A stretch of DNA of 57,578 nucleotides. Source: Mycobacterium sp. GTDB taxonomy: Bacteria > Actinomycetota > Actinomycetes > Mycobacteriales > Mycobacteriaceae. The notes below the pieces were generated by a model. That model had not been told where the DNA came from. It worked only from the letters and a program-made list of their open reading frames with translations, and made no database searches. The stretch spans positions 1 to 57,578 of the forward strand of contig NZ_JAOPWB010000007.1 of NCBI RefSeq assembly GCF_025965855.1. Reading direction: 5' to 3'. The translations under genes and the position numbers were made by a program. Shown one piece after another: positions 30,245-39,607 of this stretch (position 1 is its first letter; each line of letters begins with the position of its first letter).

Positions 30245-33200
30245 TCAGCCTTCCAGGTCACCCTCGGTTTCGAGCAGCGCCCGGCGCAGCCCGTCGAGGG
30301 TTTCCGGTTGCGGCTCCACCCACATGCCGCGGCCGGCGGCCTCCAGCAGCCGTTCGGCCATGCCGTGCAGCGCCCACGGGTTGGATTCGGCCATGAACTT
30401 GCGGTTCTCGGAATCCAGCACGTACCGCTCGGTCAGTTGTTCGTACATCCAGTCGGCCATCACGCCCGCGGTGGCGTCGTAGCCGAACAGGTAGTCCACG
30501 GTCGCCGCCATCTCGAACGCACCCTTGTAGCCGTGCCTGCGCATCGCCGCCATCCACCGCGGATTGACCACGCGGGCGCGAAACACCCGGGTGGTCTCCT
30601 CCGACAAGGTCCGGGTGCGGATCGCGTCGGGCCTGGTGTTGTCGCCGATGTAGGCGGCGGGCGCCTGCCCGGTCAGCGCGCGCACCGTGGCGACCATGCC
30701 GCCGTGGTACTGGAAGTAGTCGTCGGAGTCGGCGATGTCGTGCTCACGGGTGTCGGTGTTCTTGGCGGCCACGGCGATGCGCCGGTACTGGCGGTTCATA
30801 TCTTCGGTGGCAGGCCGACCATCCAAACCGCGCCCGTAGGCAAACCCGCCCCACGCGGTGTACACCTGCGCGAGGTCGGCGTCGTCGCGCCAGTTGCGGC
30901 TGTCGATCAGCTGCAGCAGTCCGGCACCGTAAGTTCCGGGCTTGGATCCGAAAATCCTCGTGGTGGAACGGCGTTGGTCACCGTGCTGGGCCAGGTCGGC
31001 CTGGGCGTGCGCGCGCACATAGTTGTCCTCGGCGGGTTCGTCGAGCTCGGCGACCAATTGGACCGCGTCGTCGAGCATGGTGACGACGTGCGGGAAGGCG
31101 TCCCGGAAGAACCCCGAAATCCGCACGGTGACGTCGATGCGCGGGCGGCCCAGCTCTTCCAGCGGAATCGGCGCCATGCCCACGACGCGCCGCGACGCGT
31201 CGTCCCAGACCGGTCGAACGCCCAGCAGCGCGAGGACTTCGGCGATGTCGTCGCCGGCGGTGCGCATCGCCGAGGTGCCCCACACCGACAGCCCGACCGA
31301 CTGCGGCCATTGCCCGCGGTCGGTCCGGTACCGGGCCAGCAGCGAATCAGCCAGCGCCACACCGGCTTCCCACGCCAGCCGGGACGGCACCGCCTTGGGG
31401 TCCACGGAGTAGAAGTTGCGCCCGGTCGGCAGCACGTTGACCAGGCCGCGCAGCGGTGACCCCGAAGGGCCGGCCGGGATGAAATGGCCGTCCAGCGCTC
31501 TTAAGACCTGATCGATTTCGTTCGCAGTGCCGGCGAGCCGGGGCACCACTTCGGTGGCCGCGAACCGCAGCACCGCCGCGGCTTCGGCATTGTCGGTGAG
31601 CTTTTCGGCGGCGTCGGGATCCCAGTCAGCCGCCTGCAGAGCCGCGACCAATCCGCGGGCGGTGGCCTCGGCCCGGTCGACCGACGACCGTTCGTCGGTG
31701 CCGTCCTCGGCCAGGCCGAGTGCCTGCCGCAGTCCGGGGATGGCCTGCTCGCCGCCGAACAGCTGGCGGGCCCGCAGGATGGCCAGCACCAGATCGAGTT
31801 CGGTGTCCCCCGTTGGCTTCTGACCCAGAACGTGCAGCCCGTCGCGGATCTGGACGTCCTTGATCTCGCAAAGCCACCCGTCGACGTGCAGGATCATGTT
31901 ATCGAAGGCGTCCTCGGCGGGCCGTTCCGTCAGCCCCAGGTCGTGGTCCATCTTGGCGGCCCGGATCAGCGTCCAGATCTGCTGGCGGATGGCGGGCAGC
32001 TTGCCGGGGTCCAGCGCCGCGACGCTGGCGTGCTCGTCGAGCAGCTGCTCCAAACGCGCTATGTCGCCGTAGGTTTCGGCGCGCGCCATCGGCGGGATGA
32101 GATGGTCGACGAGCACGGCGTGCGCGCGCCGCTTGGCCTGGGTTCCCTCGCCGGGGTCGTTGACCAGGAAAGGGTAGATCAGGGGCAGGTTGCCCAGCGC
32201 GGCGTCGGGTCCGCAGGCCGCCGACATGCCCAGCGTCTTGCCGGGTAGCCATTCGAGGTTGCCGTGCTTGCCGAGGTGGACGACGGCGTCGGCGTGAAAC
32301 CCGGCGTCAAGCCAGTGGTAGGCGGCCAGGTAGTGGTGACTGGGCGGCAGGTCCGGGTCGTGGTAGATGGCGACCGGGTTTTCCCCGAAGCCGCGGGGTG
32401 GCTGGACCATCAGGACCAGGTTGCCCGCTCGCATTGCGGCGAAGACGATCTCGCCGTCGGGGTCGTTGCTGCGGTCGACGAAGAGGTTGCCGGGCGCCGG
32501 GCCCCAGTGCTTTTCAACAGCATCGGCGAGCTCGGCGGGCAGCATCGCGAACCAATCGCGATAATCCTTGGCGGACACCCGAATCGGATTTCCGGCCAGC
32601 TGCCCTTCGGTGAGCCAATCGGGATCTTGTCCGCCGCGTTCGATCAACGCGTGAATAAGGGCATCCCCGTCGTCGGCCTCGACGCCGGGCAGATCGCCCA
32701 CCTGATACCCGCGTTCGCGCATCGCGCGCAGCAGCGCGACCGCGCTCGCCGGAGTGTCGAGCCCGACCGCGTTGCCGATGCGGGCGTGCTTGGTCGGATA
32801 GGCCGAAAACACCAGGGCCACCCGCTTATCGGCCGCCGGGACATGGCGCAACCGCGCATGCCGGATCGCCAGCCCCGCGACCCGCGCGCAGCGTTCCGGA
32901 TCGGCGACATAGGAGATAAGCCCGTCGTCGTCAATCTCCTTGAACGAGAACGGAACCGTGATGATGCGCCCGTCGAACTCGGGCACCGCGACCTGGCTGG
33001 CCACGTCGAGCGGGCTCAGGCCGTCGGCGTTGTCGCGCCATTGCTCGCGCGGGCTGGTGAGGCACAGGCCCTGCAGGATCGGGATGTCCAGGGCCGCAAG
33101 ATGTCCGACGTTCCAGCTGTCATCGGAACCACCAGCCGCCGCCTCCGCGGGCCTCAGTCCCCCGGCGGCCAGCACGGTGACCACCATGGCGTCGGCGTCG

Positions 33201-33820
33201 CCGAGCCGGTGCAGCAGTTCCGGTTCGGCGGTGCGCAGCGAGGCGCAGTAGAGGGGTAGCGCGCGCCCGCCGGCGTCGTCGATGGCCCGGCACAGCGACT
33301 CGATGTAGGCGGTGTTGCCGGCGAGCTGCTGGGCGCGGTAGTAGAGCACGGCGATGGTGGGGCCATCGGCATTGGTGGCCTTGGGCCGCTGCAGCTCTCC
33401 CCAGGTCGGCGTCACCACCGGCGCGGTGAATCCGAAGCCGGTCATCAGCACCGTGTCCGAGAGGAAGGCGTGCAGCTGGCGCAGGTTCTCCACGCCGCCG
33501 TGGGCGAGGTAGATGTGCGCCTGCACCGCGATGCCGGCCGCCAGGGTGGACAGGCCGGTCAATTCGGCGTCGGCGGCCTGTTCGCCGCTGACCAGAACCG
33601 TCGGGAGGCCGCTGCCGATCACCGCGTCGATGCCGCTCTGCCAGGCGCGATAACCCCCGAGGATCCGCACGACAACGATCGACGCGTCGGTGAGCAGGTC
33701 CGGCAGCTCCTCATCGGAAAGGCGCGACGGGTTTGCCCACCGGTAGTTTTTGCCGCTGGAACGGGCGCTGATCAGGTCCGTGTCGGACGTCGACAGCAGC
33801 AGGATCGTCGGCTCAGCCAC
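30245..33820 (-). CDS. cobN: CobN, cobaltochelatase large subunit
   Basis: The 1191-residue protein is the full-length large subunit of the aerobic, ATP-dependent cobaltochelatase, which with CobS and CobT inserts cobalt into hydrogenobyrinic acid a,c-diamide. Recognisable segments include PTILLLSTSDTDLISARSSG at the N-terminus, VHLGKHGNLEWLPGKTLGMS and RIDVTVRISGFFRDAFPHV, all typical of the CobN/BchH fold. It starts at GTG, 3 nt after the stop of a small hydrolase gene on the same strand, so the pair is co-transcribed. CobS and CobT are not in the window. It converges with the SDR gene. Confidence 0.97.
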   Translation of the reverse strand: MAEPTILLLSTSDTDLISARSSGKNYRWANPSRLSDEELPDLLTDASIVVVRILGGYRAWQSGIDAVIGSGLPTVLVSGEQAADAELTGLSTLAAGIAVQAHIYLAHGGVENLRQLHAFLSDTVLMTGFGFTAPVVTPTWGELQRPKATNADGPTIAVLYYRAQQLAGNTAYIESLCRAIDDAGGRALPLYCASLRTAEPELLHRLGDADAMVVTVLAAGGLRPAEAAAGGSDDSWNVGHLAALDIPILQGLCLTSPREQWRDNADGLSPLDVASQVAVPEFDGRIITVPFSFKEIDDDGLISYVADPERCARVAGLAIRHARLRHVPAADKRVALVFSAYPTKHARIGNAVGLDTPASAVALLRAMRERGYQVGDLPGVEADDGDALIHALIERGGQDPDWLTEGQLAGNPIRVSAKDYRDWFAMLPAELADAVEKHWGPAPGNLFVDRSNDPDGEIVFAAMRAGNLVLMVQPPRGFGENPVAIYHDPDLPPSHHYLAAYHWLDAGFHADAVVHLGKHGNLEWLPGKTLGMSAACGPDAALGNLPLIYPFLVNDPGEGTQAKRRAHAVLVDHLIPPMARAETYGDIARLEQLLDEHASVAALDPGKLPAIRQQIWTLIRAAKMDHDLGLTERPAEDAFDNMILHVDGWLCEIKDVQIRDGLHVLGQKPTGDTELDLVLAILRARQLFGGEQAIPGLRQALGLAEDGTDERSSVDRAEATARGLVAALQAADWDPDAAEKLTDNAEAAAVLRFAATEVVPRLAGTANEIDQVLRALDGHFIPAGPSGSPLRGLVNVLPTGRNFYSVDPKAVPSRLAWEAGVALADSLLARYRTDRGQWPQSVGLSVWGTSAMRTAGDDIAEVLALLGVRPVWDDASRRVVGMAPIPLEELGRPRIDVTVRISGFFRDAFPHVVTMLDDAVQLVAELDEPAEDNYVRAHAQADLAQHGDQRRSTTRIFGSKPGTYGAGLLQLIDSRNWRDDADLAQVYTAWGGFAYGRGLDGRPATEDMNRQYRRIAVAAKNTDTREHDIADSDDYFQYHGGMVATVRALTGQAPAAYIGDNTRPDAIRTRTLSEETTRVFRARVVNPRWMAAMRRHGYKGAFEMAATVDYLFGYDATAGVMADWMYEQLTERYVLDSENRKFMAESNPWALHGMAERLLEAAGRGMWVEPQPETLDGLRRALLETEGDLEG

Positions 33821-33823
33821 TTG

Positions 33824-34492
33824 TCATTCGTACCGCAGCGTCGCCGCGATGCGCGCGGCGACCTCACCGGCCACCTCGAGCGCCCGTCCGCTCCGCGCGG
33901 GCTCGTAGCGATCCGCGACCGGGTCGTAGTCCGCGCCGGCGATCGACCCGTGATCGGCGGCCAGCTCCACCAGCTCCACCGGCCAGCCGATCTGTTGGAG
34001 GTCCGCCGCGAACGCCCTGCTGGCGGTCACCGGTACGGCGTCGTCGGCGAGGCCGTGCAGCAAGGTGAACGGCGAACCGATGCGGTCGGCGGACAGCATG
34101 TCGGTAGGCGGGCGACCGGAGATCGGATCGGGAACCATGAAGGCGCCGGCCAGGCAAACCGTATGCGCGAGGGCGAGGTCGAAGCGCGCCGCATCAAGCG
34201 TCAGGGCCGCCGCCGCACAACCGCCCAAAGACCACCCGACAAGCACCAAGGCGTCGGCGAGGTTGCGGGTGAAGTCAAGTGAACGCAACAGGTCCGCACG
34301 CCCGCCGTCGTCGGCGTGCGAGTTCCAATCCGGCGCGACAACCACCGCACCGTGGCCGGCGAGCATGCCGGCCAGGGGCCGGACGGCGGCGCGGGCGTCG
34401 GTCTGCATGCCGTGCCACAGCAGGATCGCGGGCCGCGTCGAATCGCCGAAGACATCGGCCCAACGTCCCGGGGCGTACTCCAGCGTCCTCAC
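33824..34492 (-). CDS. alpha/beta hydrolase upstream of cobN
   Basis: From the GTG at 34492 this is a 222-residue alpha/beta hydrolase: AILLWHGMQTDARAAVRPLAGMLA, nucleophile elbow VGWSLGGCAAAAL, acid region HGLADDAVPV and a candidate histidine in ADHGSI. The family includes esterases and dienelactone-type hydrolases; the substrate is unknown. The frame extends to 34534 but the extra residues look non-conserved. Its stop is only 3 nt from cobN, so it heads a two-gene operon. In M. tuberculosis this interval instead holds the mazEF7 toxin-antitoxin pair. A role in corrinoid processing is possible only by association. Confidence 0.8.
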   Translation of the reverse strand: MRTLEYAPGRWADVFGDSTRPAILLWHGMQTDARAAVRPLAGMLAGHGAVVVAPDWNSHADDGGRADLLRSLDFTRNLADALVLVGWSLGGCAAAALTLDAARFDLALAHTVCLAGAFMVPDPISGRPPTDMLSADRIGSPFTLLHGLADDAVPVTASRAFAADLQQIGWPVELVELAADHGSIAGADYDPVADRYEPARSGRALEVAGEVAARIAATLRYE

Positions 34493-34615
34493 GGGCAAGA
34501 GGGTGCCCAAAGCAAGCCGGATCCGAACGTGCACTCAGCGCGAAAAATTCGCCGGAAGCTCGCAACGAATACACGTTCGGCGCGAAACGGGAGCGCGAAG
34601 TCGTACCGTGGGCGG

Positions 34616-35725
34616 GTGGTCAGAGCCCGCGACACCGACGCCTGCCCGGGCGCGCTGCAGGTGCATCAGGCCGCCGACGGCGCGCTGGTGCGGGTCCGGC
34701 TGGCCGGTGGCCGGATCGCCGCCGCCCAGCTGGCCGCGCTGGCCCACGTCTCGGGAGAGCTTGGCTCGGGAACGCTTGAGCTGACAGCCCGGGGCAACGT
34801 GCAACTGCGCGGGATCACCGATGTGACGGCGGTTGCGGAGCTGCTCACACAAGCCGGGCTGTTGCCGTCGCCAACACATGAGCGGGTCCGCAACATCGTC
34901 GCGTCGCCGCTCTCGGGCCGGACGCGCGGGCGCGCCGATGTGCGCGGGTGGGTGAGCGAGCTGGACGCGGCGATTTGCGCCGAACCCAGGCTGACGGAGC
35001 TGGGGGGCCGGTTCTGGTTCAGCCTCGACGACGGCCGCGCCGACGTGTCCGGCCTGGGCGCCGACGTCGGCGCGCACGCGCTGGACGACGGCGTCGTCGC
35101 GCTGCTGTTGGCAGGGCGGGACACCGGCGTCCGGCAGGCCGTCGCCAACGTCGCGCAGTCACTGGTCGCGCTCGCGGTGCGGTTCATCGAGGTACGCGGG
35201 AAGGCTTGGCGCGTAAACGAATTGGCCGACCTTGCGGAGTTGTTGCCCGGCGCCGAACTCGGTGCGGCTTTTCCACCCGTCACCAGACCACCAGTGGGCT
35301 GGATCGGCCAAGATGGCGGCCGGGTGGCGCTAGGCGCCGCGGTGCCGCTGGGCGTGCTGCCAGCGCGGGTCGCGGAATATCTGGCCGCCATCGAGGCCCC
35401 GCTCGTGATCACGCCGTGGCGATCGGTGCTGGTGTGCGATCTCGACGAGCGAGTCGCAGACACCGCGCTGCGCGTGCTGGCGCCGTTGGGCCTGGTTTTC
35501 GACGAGCAGTCCCCCTGGCTGAGCGTCAGCGCCTGCACCGGCAGCCCCGGCTGCGAGCACTCGGCCGCCGACGTGCGGGCCGACGCGGCGGCGTCGTTGG
35601 ACGCGGATTCCGCCGTACACCGTCATTTCGTCGGCTGCGAGCGCGCGTGCGGCAGCCCGCCCGTCGGTCAGGTTCTGGTCGCGAGCGGACAGGGATATCG
35701 ACTGCTACGCACACAGAGCCCTTAG
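34616..35725 (+). CDS. cobG: CobG, precorrin-3B synthase
   Basis: A 369-residue protein of the nitrite/sulfite reductase-like family. It contains a ferredoxin-like half-domain (DACPGALQVHQAADGALVRVRLAGG), ELTARGNVQLRGI and, near the C-terminus, CTGSPGCEHSAADV with HFVGCERACGSP, the four cysteines of the 4Fe-4S/siroheme-type centre. CobG uses oxygen to hydroxylate precorrin-3A at C20 and form the gamma-lactone of precorrin-3B, marking the aerobic pathway. The GTG at 34616 gives a length close to the family; the frame is open further upstream but that sequence is not CobG-like. CobH follows after 9 nt. Confidence 0.95.
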   Translation: MVRARDTDACPGALQVHQAADGALVRVRLAGGRIAAAQLAALAHVSGELGSGTLELTARGNVQLRGITDVTAVAELLTQAGLLPSPTHERVRNIVASPLSGRTRGRADVRGWVSELDAAICAEPRLTELGGRFWFSLDDGRADVSGLGADVGAHALDDGVVALLLAGRDTGVRQAVANVAQSLVALAVRFIEVRGKAWRVNELADLAELLPGAELGAAFPPVTRPPVGWIGQDGGRVALGAAVPLGVLPARVAEYLAAIEAPLVITPWRSVLVCDLDERVADTALRVLAPLGLVFDEQSPWLSVSACTGSPGCEHSAADVRADAAASLDADSAVHRHFVGCERACGSPPVGQVLVASGQGYRLLRTQSP

Positions 35726-35734
35726 GGTGAGCGG

Positions 35735-36361
35735 GTGCTCGACTACATCCGCGACGCGGCGGAGATCTACCGCCAGTCGTTCGCGGCCATCCGCGCCGAA
35801 GCCGACCTGACGCGCTTCCCCGACGACGTCGCACGGGTCGTGGTGCGGTTGATCCACACCTGCGGACAGGTCGACGTCGCCGACCACGTTGCCTACACCG
35901 ACGACGTGGTGACACGTGCCAGCGCCGCCCTGCGTGGTGGTGCCCCGGTGCTCTGTGATTCGTCGATTGTGGCCGCCGGGATCACCGCCGCGCGGCTGCC
36001 CGCCGGCAACGAGGTGGTGTCGCTGGTGGCCGATCCGCGCGCCGCCGAACTGGCCGCACGCCGGCACACCACACGCTCGGCGGCCGGCGTGGAGCTGTGG
36101 GCCGACCGGCTGGCCGGCGCGGTGCTGGCCATCGGTAACGCGCCCACCGCCCTGTTTCGGCTGCTGGAGCTGATCGACGAGGGAGCCTCCCCGCCGGGGG
36201 CGGTACTCGGTGGGCCGGTCGGATTCGTCGGGTCGGCGCAGTCCAAGCAGGAACTCGTCGAGCGTCCGCGCGGCATGTCCTATCTGGTGGTGCGAGGCCG
36301 CCGCGGCGGCAGCGCCATGGCCGCCGCCGCAGTCAACGCGATCGCGAGCGACACCGAATGA
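35735..36361 (+). CDS. cobH: CobH, precorrin-8X methylmutase
   Basis: A 208-residue CobH/CbiC protein starting at [41 protein letters not shown] (with the catalytic His), [13 protein letters not shown] and [20 protein letters not shown]. It moves the C11 methyl group to C12, turning precorrin-8X into hydrogenobyrinate. It starts 9 nt after cobG with an AGGGTGAG site and overlaps cobIJ by 4 nt as ATGA, so the three are one operon. Confidence 0.97.
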   Translation: MLDYIRDAAEIYRQSFAAIRAEADLTRFPDDVARVVVRLIHTCGQVDVADHVAYTDDVVTRASAALRGGAPVLCDSSIVAAGITAARLPAGNEVVSLVADPRAAELAARRHTTRSAAGVELWADRLAGAVLAIGNAPTALFRLLELIDEGASPPGAVLGGPVGFVGSAQSKQELVERPRGMSYLVVRGRRGGSAMAAAAVNAIASDTE

Positions 36362-37851
36362 CCGTGCGCGGCACGCTGTGGGGAGTCGGATTGGGGCCCG
36401 GGGACCCGGAATTGGTGACGGTCAAGGCCGCCCGGGTGATCGGCGAGGCCGATGTGGTGGCCTACCACAGCGCCCGGCACGGTCGCAGCATCGCCCGCGG
36501 AATCGCCGAACCGTATCTGCGGTCCGGTCAGATCGAGGAACACCTGATCTATCCGGTGACTACGGAGGGGACCGACCATCCCGGCGGCTACGCCGGCGCG
36601 CTCGAAGACTTCTACGCCGATGCCACCCGGCGCATCGCCGACCATCTCGATGCCGGTCGCGACGTGGCGCTGCTCGCCGAGGGCGATCCGCTGTTCTACA
36701 GCTCGTACATGCATTTGCACACTCGGCTGACGCGGCGGTTCAACGCCGTCATCGTGCCCGGTGTCACGTCGGTGAGCGCCGCCTCGGCGGCGATCGCGAC
36801 ACCGCTGGTGGCCGGCGACGAGGTGCTGTCGGTGCTGCCGGGCACCCTGCCCGTCGGCGAGCTGACCCGGCGGCTCGCCGACGCCGACGCCGCGGTGGTG
36901 CTCAAACTGGGCCGCTCGTATCACGCTGTGCGGGAAGCACTTTCAGCATCAGGACAGCTTGACGACGCATTCTACGTGGAGCGGGCCAGCACGCCCGGAC
37001 AACGCATCCTGCCCGCCGCGGAAGTGGACGAGGCCAGCGTGCCGTACTTTTCGCTGGCCATGCTGCCGGGCGGCCGGCGGCCGCGCGAGCAGTCGTCGCG
37101 GGCGGGAACCGTCGCGGTGGTGGGCCTGGGACCCGGTGACCTCGATTGGATGACGCCGCAGAGCCGACGCGAGCTGGCCGCCGCGACGGATCTGATCGGC
37201 TATGGCGGCTACCTGGACCGCGTCCCGGTCCATGACGGCCAGCGGCGCCATCCCAGCGACAACACCGACGAACCCACGCGTGCGCGGCTTGCCTGCGCGC
37301 TGGCCGAGCAAGGGCACACCGTCGCGGTGGTGTCGTCGGGCGATCCGGGCGTTTTCGCGATGGCGACCGCCGTGCTGGAAGAAGCCAAACAGTGGCCGGG
37401 AGTGCGGATCCGGGTCATTCCGGCGATGACGGCAGCGCAGGCCGTCGCCAGCCGGGTCGGCGCTCCGTTGGGTCACGACTACGCGGTGATCTCGTTGTCC
37501 GACCGACTCAAACCTTGGGACGTGATTTCCGCGCGCCTGACCGCCGCGGCCGCCGCCGATCTGGTGCTGGCCATCTACAACCCGGCGTCCAAGGCCCGGA
37601 CCTGGCAGGTCGCGGCGATGCGCGACGTGCTGATGGTCCATCGCGAACCCGGCACTCCGGTGGTGATCGGGCGCAGTGTTTCCGGGCCGGTGGCCGGGCC
37701 CGACGAAGACGTGCGCGTGGTGCGCCTGGCCGATCTCGACCCCGCCGAGGTCGACATGCGCTGCCTGCTGATCGTCGGGTCCTCGCAAACCCAATGGCAT
37801 TCAGACGATTTCGGTGACCGGGTGTTCACGCCTCGGCGCTACCCCGGCTGA
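36358..37851 (+). CDS. cobIJ: CobIJ, fused precorrin-2 C20- and precorrin-3B C17-methyltransferase
   Basis: The 497-residue protein contains two SAM-dependent tetrapyrrole methylases in tandem. Residues 1-240 are CobI ([31 protein letters not shown]); residues about 245-497 are CobJ ([37 protein letters not shown]). CobI methylates C20 of precorrin-2 and CobJ methylates C17 of precorrin-3B with ring contraction. The same fusion is known in M. tuberculosis (Rv2066). Its ATG overlaps the cobH stop. No cob gene follows on this strand; the next DNA is a decayed PPE gene and the sigC locus. Confidence 0.97.
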   Translation: MTVRGTLWGVGLGPGDPELVTVKAARVIGEADVVAYHSARHGRSIARGIAEPYLRSGQIEEHLIYPVTTEGTDHPGGYAGALEDFYADATRRIADHLDAGRDVALLAEGDPLFYSSYMHLHTRLTRRFNAVIVPGVTSVSAASAAIATPLVAGDEVLSVLPGTLPVGELTRRLADADAAVVLKLGRSYHAVREALSASGQLDDAFYVERASTPGQRILPAAEVDEASVPYFSLAMLPGGRRPREQSSRAGTVAVVGLGPGDLDWMTPQSRRELAAATDLIGYGGYLDRVPVHDGQRRHPSDNTDEPTRARLACALAEQGHTVAVVSSGDPGVFAMATAVLEEAKQWPGVRIRVIPAMTAAQAVASRVGAPLGHDYAVISLSDRLKPWDVISARLTAAAAADLVLAIYNPASKARTWQVAAMRDVLMVHREPGTPVVIGRSVSGPVAGPDEDVRVVRLADLDPAEVDMRCLLIVGSSQTQWHSDDFGDRVFTPRRYPG

Positions 37852-37895
37852 ATCGGCGCCCTCTCCGTTACCCCTCGAGCCATCGCCAGACGCCG

Positions 37896-38110
37896 TTAGT
37901 CGGCCATGTTCGGCGAGTGGTCGCCCCAGCCATTGGGCAGCATCGGTAACGTCGGGCCGTCGCTCGACCTTTGGCCAGTTAGCGTCATCAACCCGGCGGG
38001 CCGGGACACGCCGGATTTGGTTGCGGTTCCGGCAAACCCGATCGGCCCGCGCTGCTCAGCAATGTGGAGTGCACCTCGGGCGGCAAGGCGATCCAGATCG
38101 GGGCGGTCAC
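37896..38110 (-). pseudogene. relic of a PPE-PPW family gene with internal deletion
   Basis: Read on the minus strand, a GTG at 38110 opens [20 protein letters not shown], a textbook PPE N-terminus with the Pro-Pro-Glu. About 20 codons later the sequence continues, in another frame, as the C-terminus of a PPE-PPW protein: GFAGT (codons at 38025-38039), [19 protein letters not shown] and a stop at 37896-37898. GFxGT and PxxPxxW are the hallmark motifs of the PPW subfamily. The whole body, normally several hundred residues, is missing and the frame is broken near 38045, so this is a dead remnant made by an internal deletion. Confidence 0.8.
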
Positions 38111-38266
38111 CGTCGGGGGCCTTCGGGCAGGAACACGAATACCTCTTCGGTGGATGTCGTGGCGGTGAGGCTTGCCTCCAGTGGTCGGTTTGCCGGACGG
38201 TTTGGTTCCCACCGCCTCTTTCCCCAGGCCTTTGCGCGGCGACCGGGCATGCGCAACGATGCAGGG

Positions 38267-39607
38267 ATGCGGTGTGACGTTGCGCGTGAGGCGCTTTCTG
38301 CCCGATTGGACGGCGAGCGTCCGCAGGTCCTCGCGCAACAGGTCGATGCCCACCTGGAATCGTGCCGCGCTTGCCGCACCTGGTTGATCGGCGCGGCGGT
38401 GCAGACTCGGCGGCTCGCCTCGATCGAACCCGGCGAGGGACCGGACCTGGTCGCAAAAATCATGGCGAGCCTCGATCAGCAGTCCCCGGCGTATCACCGC
38501 TCGCTGCGCTGGTTGCGGTCGCACTACCGCCGCTGGGGCCTGATCGGTGTCGGTGTGTTCCAGGTGGCGATCGCCGCCGCCCAGATCAGCGGGATCGATT
38601 TCGGCATGGTGTCGAGCCACATGCACGGCGCGATGTCTGGAGAGCACCTGATGCATGAGTCCACCGCGTGGTTGCTGGCGCTGGGTATGGCGATGATCGC
38701 CGCGGGCGTATGGCCCGTCACCGCGGTTGGCGTGGCGGCGATCACCGGTGTGTATTCCGTCGCGCTGTTGGGCTACGTCGTCGTCGACGCCTTCGCTGGC
38801 GAGGTGACCGCGACGCGCATCGCCAGTCACATGCCCCTGCTGTTGGGTCTGGTCTTCGCGTTGCTGGTGGCGCGCGAGCGGGTGGGGGCCGGGATGCCGC
38901 GCAACTCCGATATTGATGCCGACTACCCTGCCCGTGCGTCAGAGGCACCCGGCGGTCGGCGGCACCGGCATCTCTGGCCGATCAACCGCTCGGCTCTCTC
39001 TACGACGACCCGTCGTAGACTGACCACGCCCGCACAACTAAGGTGGTTGGCTATGACCGCGTCAAGCGACGACGAGGCCGTTACCGACCTCGCGTTGGCT
39101 GCCGCACGCGGGAACGCGCGGGCGCTCGAGGCGTTCATCAAAGCGACCCAGCAAGACGTTTGGCGTTTCGTCACCTATCTCTCCGACGCGAGCACCGCCG
39201 ACGACTTGACGCAAGAAACCTTCCTGCGGGCGATCGGCGCGATCGAGCGGTTCTCCGGACGATCCAGTGCCCGAACCTGGCTGCTGGCCATCGCGCGCCG
39301 TGTCGTCGCCGATCACGTCCGGCACGCCCAATCGCGGCCGCGCACCGCGTCCGGCGCCGATCCCGACCACTTCCTCAGCCGTGACCGCCATGCCCGCGGA
39401 TTCGAGGACCTGGTCGAGGTGACCACGATGATCGCGAACCTCACCACAGAGCAGCGGGAAGCCCTGTTGCTCACCCAGCTGCTCGGGCTGCCCTACGCCG
39501 ACGCCGCGGTGGTCTGCGGGTGCCCGGTGGGCACCATCCGATCCCGCGTCGCCCGCGCCCGCGACGCGCTGCTGGCCGACGTGGAGCGCGAGCACCTGAC
39601 CGGCTAG
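38267..39607 (+). CDS. zf-HC2 four-helix membrane protein reading in frame into SigC (candidate anti-sigma/sigma fusion)
   Basis: The frame is open from an ATG at 38267 (another at 38249) to the sigC stop, 446 residues. Residues 1-40 hold a ZAS-type zinc motif, Cys3-x25-His29-x3-Cys33-x2-Cys36. About four membrane helices follow (91-109, 133-153, about 158-178, about 188-205). The loop after helix 1 is packed with Met and His: Met114, His118, Met119, His120, Met123, His127, Met129, His130. A roughly 55-residue polar linker then joins SigC at residue 263. zf-HC2 membrane proteins are usually anti-sigma factors. No stop separates the two parts, but a palindrome and a good internal ATG suggest sigC can also be expressed alone. 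Whether the fusion is made is unknown; a sequencing slip removing a stop is possible. Confidence 0.6.
   Translation: MRCDVAREALSARLDGERPQVLAQQVDAHLESCRACRTWLIGAAVQTRRLASIEPGEGPDLVAKIMASLDQQSPAYHRSLRWLRSHYRRWGLIGVGVFQVAIAAAQISGIDFGMVSSHMHGAMSGEHLMHESTAWLLALGMAMIAAGVWPVTAVGVAAITGVYSVALLGYVVVDAFAGEVTATRIASHMPLLLGLVFALLVARERVGAGMPRNSDIDADYPARASEAPGGRRHRHLWPINRSALSTTTRRRLTTPAQLRWLAMTASSDDEAVTDLALAAARGNARALEAFIKATQQDVWRFVTYLSDASTADDLTQETFLRAIGAIERFSGRSSARTWLLAIARRVVADHVRHAQSRPRTASGADPDHFLSRDRHARGFEDLVEVTTMIANLTTEQREALLLTQLLGLPYADAAVVCGCPVGTIRSRVARARDALLADVEREHLTG
38999..39019. promoter_or_regulatory. perfect 9-bp palindrome before sigC, candidate BlaI-type operator
   Basis: TCTACGACG at 38999-39007 and CGTCGTAGA at 39011-39019 are exact inverted repeats with a 3-nt spacer, ending 34 nt before the sigC ATG. 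The M. tuberculosis BlaI repressor binds TAC-containing palindromes and, as I recall, its targets include blaC and sigC. The sequence therefore fits a BlaI-like operator, though no search was run. It lies inside the open frame that joins the zf-HC2 protein to SigC. Confidence 0.55.
39053..39607 (+). CDS. sigC: SigC, ECF sigma factor
   Basis: From the ATG at 39053 this gives a 184-residue ECF sigma factor with region 2 (about 15-85: [60 protein letters not shown]) and region 4 (about 120-180: [47 protein letters not shown]). Length matches SigC of M. tuberculosis (Rv2069). SigC there is linked to virulence and, in more recent work, copper limitation, and has no established anti-sigma factor. 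The stop TAG shares the CTAG at 39604-39607 with the stop of the convergent cobK. blaC and Rv2067c, its upstream neighbours in M. tuberculosis, are absent here. Confidence 0.93.
   Translation: MTASSDDEAVTDLALAAARGNARALEAFIKATQQDVWRFVTYLSDASTADDLTQETFLRAIGAIERFSGRSSARTWLLAIARRVVADHVRHAQSRPRTASGADPDHFLSRDRHARGFEDLVEVTTMIANLTTEQREALLLTQLLGLPYADAAVVCGCPVGTIRSRVARARDALLADVEREHLTG

Noticed and set aside
34535..34615. Cobalamin riboswitch upstream of cobG
   Set aside because: The available gap is too short for the riboswitch fold and I see no B12-box-like element.
37988..38830. 280-codon minus-strand frame across the PPE relic and zf-HC2 gene
   Set aside because: Only its last part is PPE-like; the rest is a shadow of the zf-HC2 coding strand.
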